NCBI GenBank assembly: GCA_947579665.1
Contig: OX388343.1
Location: 89,818,254 to 89,882,253, forward strand
Origin: Sympetrum striolatum
Lineage: Eukaryota > Arthropoda > Insecta > Odonata > Libellulidae
DNA length: 64,000 bases
Direction: 5' to 3'
Shown here: positions 1 to 11,200 of the stretch, piece by piece
Numbering within the stretch: position 1 is the stretch's first letter
Layout: every line of letters starts with the position of its first letter
Made by a program: the position numbers and the translations under genes
Notes under the pieces: generated by a model
Told to the model about the DNA's origin: nothing
Databases searched by the model: none
Seen by the model: only the letters and a program-made list of their open reading frames with translations

Positions 1-1972
1 TATTACTGCGTATTTATGCTCGTTTATAATTATTGGAATTTTATCTATAACAGTAACGTGATAACATAATTGAAAAATAATTCTCTGTATTTAACAGGCT
101 ATCAATGAAAGGTGCTCATTGAAAGTTCGTATAAAATCATTTCTTCGGTCTAGAGTTGTCCCCTTTCGCTTAATGCAAGATTCATGGGCGTAAAATTATG
201 ATGAAGCGGAATATTGAGCGAACGAAACACGGAGATGCGAACTTTCATTCCCTTTAATAGAAACTTACTTTGTTGATTTCGAAAGTTTTGGTTGTTGGAA
301 AAATAAAACTATTTTATAGCAGAGCAAGGACTAAAAGAAAGAAACTGAAATATCCATTGATAAGGAAGTGAGCGCCTAAATAAGAAAAGAGATGTCAAGT
401 TGAATCTCACAAGTTTTATGGCCAATGAATGTCACGGAGGATCGGAAAGAGCGAATCAAGGTCAATGGCGAGAAAATAGCTTTCACGCTGCGGAATACAT
501 TGAGGAATAAAGTACTCGCAAACTTGAAACAACATTTCCTTTCTACTTTAATGATTTGAAAGTTGCTTCATCCAGGATTATTCTTTGAAGTATAAGAAAC
601 TATATTTGAAAACTGTAGAGCGACTTCGTTAGGAAATGATGTCGCGATTGAAATCATTACAGTTTTTTCTTCCATTTAATTCATATGAGTAAATATATTA
701 GCGAAAATAAAAATATATGACGCACTTCTGTGGACGATAATATCTACTTAATAAAGAAGCTTGATTGGCGAGTAATTTATTACCTACTGATAAATCATTG
801 CGTAAAACTTTCAATGCTGAGGAGCGTGCAAGTTCATAGAAGAAAGTGCACTCAGATGCCTGAGCTTTAGCAGCAGAGTAAGTATATCCTTGTTTGCATT
901 GATTAAACGATGATGATTTTTATGAAAGGCAGGTAATAATGTAATGGAAATACACAAAAATAAGAATATATTGTGATTTGCCTGAGTTCTGCGAAGGAAG
1001 AACCGCTGCAAGATAGTTTATCTGGTTTTACTCTATAGTATCACATTTGAACAAATTGGAATAAGTAAGATTATTCTAATAAAATAGATTGATTGCAGAT
1101 ATGAAGCTTTCATATTAACTATGATTAAGTTGGCTTATGTTCATGAGCCAAATCTCGAGAAAAGAGCAATGCTAATGGAAAGAAAAAATGTGCAAGAGGA
1201 CGTTTCATTCTGATGCACGTTCCGCAAATTTCATAGTTGAAGGTCGAAACTTAAGCAAGCGTGTTTAAACCTTTTAAGGGAAGTAATTGTACCAACTTGT
1301 TTACTAGCGCTCCTCTGTCCGATAGTTTACTTAAAAACATTCTTATATGATAAATATATGCGTGGTGTCTCATCGTAGAAGGTATGCTTAATTATATTTA
1401 AGTAGTCGGAGGATAGGAAAGCGTGAGCATTTGTACTATTAGGAAGAAGAAATTTACAATTAATTGAATCCTATTTTAGATATTTTTATAATTTCCGGAT
1501 CAGTCCAAATTCTATGCTGTGTCATCATGATCGTTTTCATTAAGTTCAGTTTTAGAAAAAAAGTGTTTTGTCTCAATTTAGCTAATAATCAACTGACGCT
1601 ATTAAATGAATTCCAAGGGAATTAACTCGTATCGAAAAACGCTTCTTCCTGCAGTTTTATGAAATACCTGAATTCATATTCTTCTTACCTTAAGTTGCTC
1701 ATTCCTTACTTAATTGTATAGAGAATATGATGAGTTTTTTAAGCGAATCTTGTGCAGCTTAAAATAGAAGATCCTTCACAATTGTTTCTCTTTCATTTCC
1801 AGTTTTTCCTTAAAAATACTCATTCATTGCCTCATTTTAGTTTCAGCTTTAGCAGTGTAAACTTACTCCTCTTCCGGGGCATGAAATGCGTGAGGATACG
1901 TGACATTTACATGGACCACCCTAGATTTACTCTGTTTCTTCCACCCTACGATTCGCAGCAGTGCTTCTTTAC
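1..1972. other. AT-rich intron/downstream region of the receptor gene
   Basis: Lies after the exon-4 donor and is presumably intronic. No exon with family similarity, repeat or RNA gene was recognised; the short open frames look like chance. Confidence 0.4.
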
Positions 1973-2245
1973 CTGTTTTCCCCTGAGGTCGATGTTGATG
2001 CCGCCCCTTCTTCTCGCCGCCTCGAGCTCGTTCACGATCTCCCCGTACTCCTCGGCGTCGTACGCCGCGGGCAACTGCTGTACGGACAAGACGCACATCG
2101 GGTCGCGTCCGAATCCCGTTGAGTCTTCGATGGGCGTCGTCACTTCGGACACGAGAATTCGAGCCACTTCTGCGGATATGGCGTCGCTTGCGTGCAGAAT
2201 AGAGAATGACGTCCAATCTAAGCGGCGCAGTAGGCTTAGGATCAT
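1973..2245 (-). CDS. class C receptor exon 4
   Basis: 273 bases, phase 0 at both ends: acceptor TTTTTACAG|ATGATC, donor AAACAG|GTAAAG. It encodes MILSLLRRLDWTSFSILHAS and the following lobe-2 start, including AEVARILVSEV and EYGEIVNELEAARRR. The W.(S/Y).s.l.(a/s)(s/d) pattern is the hinge strand leading into the second lobe of ANF-receptor-type folds. CpG-rich relative to the introns. The next exon must lie below position 1973; no convincing one was recognised in 1-1972. Confidence 0.75.
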
Positions 2246-5200
2246 CTGTAAAAATATGAACATCATAAAATATAGTATTATAGGTAAAGCTTACTTGGAG
2301 GTTATTGGGTAAGTTATTTCGGTTTCGGTATCGACAACTCTAGTCGAAAATACGCCAAAAACGTCGAAGGTTGATCTTATCTTCATAAATAACTTTAAAT
2401 TTGATTGATTAGACACATCGTCACCTTTTCCAAGATCTGCTGCCTCAATTCGAAAAGCCTATCGAATCGAACTGCGGCGAATCGATTGAGCTTACGAGGT
2501 CGCTCAAAAGCAAACATTTGTCACGGCTTCGGAAATCGATTGCGTTGCCGAATCCGAAGGTTATTGAAAATTTACCCAATAGCCCCTCTGGTAAGAGATC
2601 CAAGAGGCGCAAGGAGCCTAAAGGAGGAGAGCTCCTAGGAGAAATAGATATGCTGAAGCGTAACTTCGTGGAATGGAATAGACATTTCAAAAAGATGAGA
2701 AATTTTCTGTGGAAGTTATAAAGTTTCTCATCTTTTTGAAAACTCCTAGGAGGTTAACTCTTAGTGTGCCACCCGTTATACGAAAAATTCAAATACTTCT
2801 AACTTTACAGATTCAGATTACTTTTTGCGTGATATTTCGTCGTTTAATGGGAATCTAAAAAATAGATTTCTTTATATAGTACTATTTTCTTCTTGATCAT
2901 TTAAAGGTTAATCAATTATAATTGATTCCTTATCCAGGCTAGAGGATCAAGTGATTAAGCAGTGCTAGACAAGAATTTCACTATACAACTACTATAATTC
3001 ACTGCACTTTTATTTATATTTTATCAATTTTATCATTTAAATAGTTTTTCCTCTCGAAAATGAGAATTTAAGCCGTTAATTATGCAAATTATGCAGGACG
3101 AATTACAAAAAGATACAGCCACGGCTGAGTGACGATAGAAACAATTTATTCTCCAAATAAAAACAAATTTAAATAAATTATTTAAAAAGTTTAGAAAGTT
3201 ATTCCTAAAGCAGAAAGAAAAGTTAGACAGCTGACCAAAGAGCCACGGCCCACCTTTACTTCTAGGATGCGCAACGGTGAGGAATACTTTGACACATTTT
3301 TCCTTTAAGTTCAAACCTAAGCTCTCAGCTGTATCCGGATAAATGCGCCAAAACAGATTTCCGCTAAAGTGCTTCGAAATTGTTGGCTGAACGGTTTATA
3401 TCTGAGAGGCAACATTATTTATAAGTTTCATTTGAGAATAATTTTCCAAAATAATTGTTTTTGAATAGATATAAAATCTATTTAGACAAAGAATTTCTGC
3501 CTGTTTTAGCCATCAGTAACTTATACTCTTTACACATCTGCCGGTATTGGTATTTGAATTTTCTTCGTACCTGGTGCAAAAGATTTGTCATGAGATGTCG
3601 ATTTGAATGTCGCTGTGTATTTTAGTATAGTGAATAGCAAATGGTATACCTTTTTAGTTTTGGTCCTTCTTCGCCAGAAAGCCTATGATATGAAACTAGT
3701 TTTTGGCTAAAGGTGTTTCCGAATCTTGGCAAACACTTTCTTGAAAACAGAATATTACAAATAAAAGGTAGGAGCAACGTAAGATATTATAAAACAGAAA
3801 AAGTGTAACATCGTGACTCAGTAATCTGTATGTAGTAAAAGTGAAGAGGTTGGTTTACTTGGAAGATTACCGTGTCGATGATGCTGTGTTGATAAGAGGA
3901 ATAACCATTTGCCTTTCATTTCACGGATGCGTGCCAAAGGCACTTATATCCCTACACGTTCATATCGCAGTCTAACTATTCGACAAGCAAATAACAAACC
4001 CCAAAATCGCCCTTGGATTGACAAGGTCTGAAATTGTCGTCCAACTCTCTGAAGATGGATCATATTCACTAAAAATATAAAATAAACTCTTAAAATATCC
4101 TTAATTTTGTACTTCATTTAAAATATTTGATTTTTTCTCAAGGTTATTAGGCTATTGTGGGTGGAGTTTTTTCGTTTAATGAAATTTCGAGCATGGAATT
4201 GTGCATTTATTTTTCAGGATCATCTACTACTAATGGAATAAGATATTTAGGTAATGTTTGATAATTCTTCTCATGCTTCTTTTCTAGAATAGCTTTAAAA
4301 TCTTTATAAATAGGAAACATTTTTGGTTTAAATTGCAGTCTATTACCTTAACTTTTTCTCTCGGGTTGACAGCCACCACGTGCAGGGGATTGTAAACTCG
4401 GCCGCGGAGGGAAAGGGGTGTCACATGACTGAGCTTAAACACGCTCGTGACTTTCTGCACAGCATCCAAAGTGGTCGCATCGTCCGGTCCAAGGAATCCT
4501 GAAACGAAACATTTTGTAGGTTATGCAATCTGAAACTTATCTACGAATTCAACAGTTGATCTTTCATCGGAAATTAATGATGATAGGTAGAGAGATGAAT
4601 ATCTTTAACTCACAGATTTTGATATACATTAAACAGCTCACGGATTGAATGTTGAAAGCTAATACAATTCGAATATACTGTCATTTTGTTAGCAGTATAC
4701 TCATGAGGGATGGAAACAGAAAAATAAGTAAAAGATCTGGAACAGCTTGGGATAAATACCACTCGAAAGGAAGAAGGTTAGGGAGTAAGGTACAACTACC
4801 TCAACGAGTAACCGTCACTGCTTGGAATATAAACGATTTGAATCCTATAGAAAGATCTAACAAATAATATGTTAAAGGTAGTAATAATTTGGCTCCAACT
4901 CAAGACGCAGAACCTAATCTCATTGATGGTTATTCAAACACCGCTATGATTCAACGGGGCAGGATGAATCGTCAGCTTGAACTTTATGTTGAATAAGGTT
5001 TCTCAGCATAGAGGTTTCATCATAGCTATTGTCAGATATGGTTTACGAGGCTTCCTAGAATTCTAAATCACTCTCAAAAAGTCTCTAAGACTTTAACGTA
5101 TACGTTTTGTTTACTGGTTTTCTTTATCTGTGAAATATTAGGCTCAAGAATACTTATTAGAGCCTCAATTTTCTCGAAAGCTGAAGAAATTAGGACCTCG

Positions 5201-8200
5201 TTGAACTTTATGATATCCTGTTAGTTCTTTCATAGTGACCTATAGGAGATCACTATCGAGCCACTATTTATCTTATGGATTAAGCACTCTAAATTTTCAA
5301 CAGAGTAGTAAAAGGGATTTGAGATGCTGAGGCTAAGAAAAGTATTCTGATAAGATCCCTTGAAGAGAAGCGCTTCACTCTCGAAAAGCGCTTTGGGTGT
5401 TTCTTAAAAGTGCGGCGATCCTTTTTTGTTTTCTTCGAATACCAGTGAATGGGACGAGGAATACCGACAAAGACGGCTTTTGGAGATTTAAAACCTATAA
5501 TTGAAAGATCAAGCTGAAATAATGCTCAATTTAAGAAAATGTATTACAGGCCTCTTTGTTTGATGACAATTTCTAGATATCTCTGTACGTGTTGAGATTT
5601 AAACAAAAAACTCGACTGAATACGATTCAGATCATCATCAACATATTCAAGTGGATCTGTAGTCCTGCAAGTGCTGATGTCCACTCTTAAAAGTTTATTC
5701 ATACTTATTAAAAAATGTAGGGATCTACGCAGTTGTCGCAAATATTCGATGCTAAAAAAAGAGTTAAAATTAGCAATGAAATAATCTTCTTCGCATTAGA
5801 ATTATGCGGATTTCCTTGAGGCCCAATAGGCTTTTGCTTAGTCATATTGAGTAACATGCGCGTCTTAACACGACTGCATCGCTCAATGAGAATGCTGTAA
5901 CCCTCGCGCAGTCCTAAAAATAAAATAAAATTTAAGCATTTCTGCAACCATTTTCATCAAATTTTAACGAGAATTATATAGCTGAAATTAAAACGCTTAA
6001 TAAACATCAGCTGATACAGAAATTGACGCACATTTCATATCAGTTTATTATTGCTAAAGTCATGGAGGGCATTCAATAAATTATTAGGTTTTTGTTAGAC
6101 TGATCTCAGTAGTCATGTTATTTCTGGTAAACTGATGATGGAAGGCATAAAATAATTTTATTCTGCATAAGTCAGCTGCGATGAATAGATGAAGGAATTG
6201 CTGTAATCATCGTCATGTACCCTTATGCGATGGATTCTTTTAAATTCGTTCTTGAAAGTTGTTCACATCCACGGAATTATTTTTCTGATACATTTCTTAC
6301 CAAATAAATACGAAAAGTTACCTTTCGTATTTATTTGGTAAGAAATAATAATAGAATTCATGAGTTTTAGTAATTCCTAAAGAGGTTCATAATCCATTAC
6401 TTAACCCTTAACCAGTGACGTGCGGTCTGAGAGACCGCAGCGATTTTTTTATTGTGAATAAAAAAATTATTTGATTTTTAACAAATCTGTTATTTATGGT
6501 ACCTTCTTAGATACCTTTACGTAGTATATAGAATTCTTCGAATTTCATTTATCTTACTTGTATTTCTATTAAGTGGCGATTTAATTTCATGCGCGGTCTG
6601 AGAGACCGCACGTCACTAATTCGGGAAAACTCAATTCGTAATATGGATGGATATTATTACGGTGGCTTACAAAATGTAACTTTATTTATTACATTTGTTT
6701 ATTATTTTCACATTTCTTTGTTATTACTATTTGAAAAGCATAACTTAGGCAAAATATATGGATTTTATGATAGTAGGCTAATGTTGAGGTCGTCCTAAAG
6801 AATACTGATTGTTTTGGTTATTTTATAATATCAACTCCAACAATAAAAATCTTTTTAGAAAAATATTAAATCATACTTGCATTAAAACACCTTATGTGTA
6901 TGGAACCGAATTTTTCGTCTTTATATTTCGCTGTGATTCTGACACTAGAATGTCACTTACTACGGATGCGACCGAAGTGGCGGCAAACTCAGAATAACCA
7001 AATCCTGCGAGAATTTCTCTTTGTTGCCACTACTCATTTGTGCCTAGCCAGGGATGAATGACCTTTAGTGAAGCATATTGTCAGCGGAATATGGACCCCC
7101 AATGGAAAGGGTGGAGTGATCCTGGGGAAAACCCGAGGCGAATGTTCGAGCAGTACATGACCAGATGTGAAAGAAAACGTATTTCTCGGATTTTCCCCAA
7201 ACTGCTTTCTTTAGTTTCGCTCTATTCGTTGCCAAGTAATCATCTTATTACACGGATCGCATACACGGATCTTTTGAAAGACGAATCATGTGAGTTATAT
7301 TTTTTCAGTAAGTTCGTTTCTTTCTAAAATATATCTTTGTTGTAAAATAATTTGCAAATATGGCGGCAGGAAAACTAATTGCCTGGGAAAATAAGAGTTC
7401 TAAAGAGCCAAAGAGAAACGTTTACACTCGTCTGCATAACATTGTCGCGGAAAAACCAGGTTTGAAGCATCTGTTATACCTCTAGATAGGTAACTGCAAC
7501 CTCTCCATTTTTGGTCGCTTATTTTTGACGACGATATAATAAATTTGATTTTGTGTTGGACAAATGTCAAGCTTCAGAAGTTATGAGAAAGGTATACCAG
7601 AGTAGGCCAGAAATCCAAGATTTAGATTATGTTGAATTAAGAGCTTTACTTGAGTTATTAATATATTCGGCAATATTTAAATCTAACGATGAAGGTATTA
7701 GTAGTACTTTTGCTGCAGATGGAAAGGAAATTTTTCGTTTAGTAATGTATGGACAACGATTTGCTGTTCTCCTTTTATGTCTTCGGTTTGATAACCATGA
7801 AGACCGAATCGTCCGGTACGAAAGTGACCCAGTTGCACCAATTTCTGATTTGTTAAATCATTTCGTAAAAAATTCTCATTGTTGCTATTCACTGGGCACA
7901 ACAATTTGTATTGACGAAATGTTAATTGCCTTCAGGGGTCGGTGCCGATTTAAAATGTACATCCTGAGTAAGCCAGCTAAGTATGGCCTCAAAATTATGT
8001 GTTTGACGGGTGCATCGAATAGCTATTTGTATAATGCCTATTTGTACGCCGGAAAATGCACCAACGGAAAAGGTCTGTCAAGGGAAGACAAAAAGACTTC
8101 GAAACCTACGCAAGTCATTCATTCCAATCGAAATATTACAGCTGATAATTGAACTGGTTTAGAAGCTGAGGGTGAAAGGACTGACCTATGTCGGGACGAT

Positions 8201-11200
8201 AAGAAAAAATTAAAGGGAAATATCCAATGAGTTCTGGCCTTCAAAAGAAGGCACAAAAGGGTCCTCGTTGTATGGATATACGGCAACATGACTCTAGTTC
8301 CTCATGTGCCAAAGAGAAACAGGACTCTTTGGTTGGTGTCGTCAATGCACCACAGAGAGCACTGATGACGTGACAATGAAACCTGAAATTATAGCTTTCT
8401 ATAATTCAATCAAGGGTGGAGTAGATACACTGCATAAAATGTGCAGCAGCTACTCATCTAGTCGAAGAACAAGGAGATGGCCAATGGCAGTGTTTCTTAG
8501 GATTTTAGACATTTCATTGGTGAATTCTTTTGTGCTCCAGCAGTCTCTAAAAGACAAGAAGTATCTGAATAGGTACGATTTTATTAAATGCATTGCAGCG
8601 GAGTTAGTAAGGCCACAATTAAAGAGGATAATGTCAAACAGCAAGATTCCCACACAATTAAGAGCCAATATAGGCCGAATTCTGAACCTAACAGTTGAAA
8701 AACCTCAAAATTTCGAAGATAAACTAGAGAAGCGGAAGACTTGCCGACTTTGCCCTCCATGAAAAAAACGAAAAACCTCCTTCTGTTGGTCCAAATGTAG
8801 ACAACCAGTTTTTTTATAATGCACAAAAAAAATTTGCAAGAGCTGTGCTTCTATGGAGGGGTAGGACATTTTTCACGAAAAATGTAATATCGAACGTTTG
8901 CAGAATCCATGAAAAACAAAATAAATGACATATTTTTCAAGAACGTTTTATAAATTATCATCCCAAAAATACATTAAAGGCTTTGCTACAAAAATAGGCA
9001 CCTGATTTTTAATATGCGACATTATTTTGCTAGGTTATGTTTTTTTCATTCAAATTTTTGACTATCTTCGTAAAATGATTAATAATTGTAATTTTGTTCA
9101 TATTAACATAAAATAAAATTTGAATTCAAATTATTTAATAACTGATTAGTTTATTAAGGCTTTTAAACATTGTTAAATGTGTCATTTAGTAACTTTATAG
9201 ATATTTAAAAAATTGCGGTCTCCCAGACCGCACGTCACTGGTAGTGTGACAAAAAATGCACGTCACTGGTTAAGGGTTAAGACATTATTCCGTAACTCGT
9301 ACCAATTTTGACCTTACATAAAATTATAAATTTATATTGAAATAATATGATTTTCTTCGATGTAAATACGCATTGTACTCTCGTATATTTATTTATTAAT
9401 TGGAAAAAACATCAATATACAGCACGTGGCCTATTAAAGCTGATTATAAGCATCAGTAAAAAATCAACATCAACAAATTACATAATGATATAAAATTTAA
9501 AACGTTAACAAATAAGGAAACAATGATATGGATTGATATGACGAATTACCGAGATCAATCTGTTGTAACAATATTCAGGATTGATTCAAGAGGGAAATAG
9601 AAAATATAATTTTTTATTGGAAGGTAAATAGTTAAAAATTGGAGGTGTTTTGAAAAATTACCATTTTATTATTGTTGACTATATATACATTAATTTAATA
9701 TAGCCTTCTATACTGTACACTATTTCATACCTTATGAAAGAAAAGGAAACTGTTCAAATGGCTCCTAGTGTAGGAAGTAGATATCTTCTTTTTTTTTGTT
9801 TGGTTCCACTTATGGTTGCTTGGAAGAGCAAGTGGAATAGCGAAGGCCAAAACGCCATTTAGATTATATTTTTTGTGGGAGAGTGAATTGATTGGAGTGA
9901 AAGAAAATGCTGCATTAGTGACCATACGTTTCTTCGGAACTTCTAATTTATTGTATCTGCCAGAAAAGGAAAGTTATTTCCCAAGTTACGAATTCCGTAT
10001 CTAATTAGATGGAGGACTCCTCGGTTTCTCTATCATTTAGCCTTCTCACTTATGACCCCTAATTACGTAACGGAAAACCGATTCGTTACATTTTTGTTCT
10101 CGTCGGTTTCTCTTTGGGTCGAATGTACTCCTCCACTTATTGTGGAACTGTATCCCATCAATTATTTTCGATGATTCGATGCCTGAATTCAGTGAAGTGA
10201 AGAATAACACTCTCTTCAGTCATTCCTCTGATGTTTGACGGATTCAATGTTTTCTCTCTTGATCGATGACAGCCGTTTGCTCTTTGTCACCATTGTTTCT
10301 CAGTGGGTTTATGAATCGATACAAGGCGTTGCAATTTTCGTCTTTGTCATGCGATGAATGAATCAATACATTTCCATTGAGTTCCCAACTCATAACTGGC
10401 ATTGACATAGTAAGGAAAAAGAAGAAAAATAGATATTCTTCGAGAACTAACCTATTTGATAAAAGAACAAAATTAAGCCGAAATTACAAACCCATTGTTT
10501 TGAAAATTGAAGAGATAGTAGCTAATAATCCTTATTCAGTACGACTTCATACTTTGTAACGATTGCACAGAATATGTTGCAATGTATTCTTGCATTCATA
10601 TTATAATTATGACGAATACTAGTGGTATAAATTAAATCAGTATGGAAACTTATTCTAGTAAAATGAGAAATCAGTCTTTTGATTTATACCTCATGGAAAT
10701 TTATTTATTAACTAAAGCGTAAGATGAAAAAGACACATTTGAATGTGATTTGAAATCGATCCAAGGGAATCACCGACAGAGGCTGTACCTTCCGTACCTT
10801 CCTTGAAACGCGCAAGGTCAAAAGTATTTCCAACCAAAAGACTACTACTATACTACTACTTACTGACTATTTTAATAAATGGTCCCTTTCCGTTGTTTCC
10901 GAAAACCGGTAACAGTGCGATGTAGAACGCTTTCAAAGACGGTTATTGGAGATTTTTAAACCTCTAATACATGAAAGAGCCGTGCTCTAATTTTCTTGCC
11001 TTACGAAAGAAGTGACTAAAAATACAGACTTTTCTACGGTCGTGTATTTTAAAGAAGAAAATTTCAATTGGAGCGGATAAAAAAGCAAAGAATTTCATGT
11101 CGCAAAAGAGACGATTCTTATTTTCAACTTCCGGGTCTTCTGGTTTACGTCACCTGTTAATATAAGGCTTCGCGGCCTTCTGTTTTATAGGTTTGCGATT

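Larger units (their letters stand above)
6405..9276 (+). mobile_element. piggyBac-type DNA transposon with TTAA duplication, transposase inactivated
   Basis: The element is flanked by TTAA at 6401-6404 and 9277-9280. Its outermost 19 bases CCCTTAACCAGTGACGTGC (6405-6423) are exactly inverted at the right end (9258-9276). Subterminal hairpins GCGGTCT-n3-AGACCGC lie at 6422-6438, 6593-6609 and 9215-9231. Inside is a piggyBac-family transposase in pieces. TTAA targets, CCC-starting ends and the DDE_Tnp_1_7 protein are diagnostic of piggyBac. Stop codons and frame changes make this copy non-autonomous. Confidence 0.95.

Noticed and set aside
1863..2216. 117-codon minus-strand frame rich in Arg
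   Set aside because: Out-of-frame shadow of receptor exon 4 (1973-2245), caused by its high G+C content; the plus-strand frame over the same place is likewise a shadow.
10377..10559. 60-codon frame with a passing resemblance to an integrase tail (EEIVANNPYSVRL)
   Set aside because: Too short and weak; no neighbouring polyprotein or LTRs were found.
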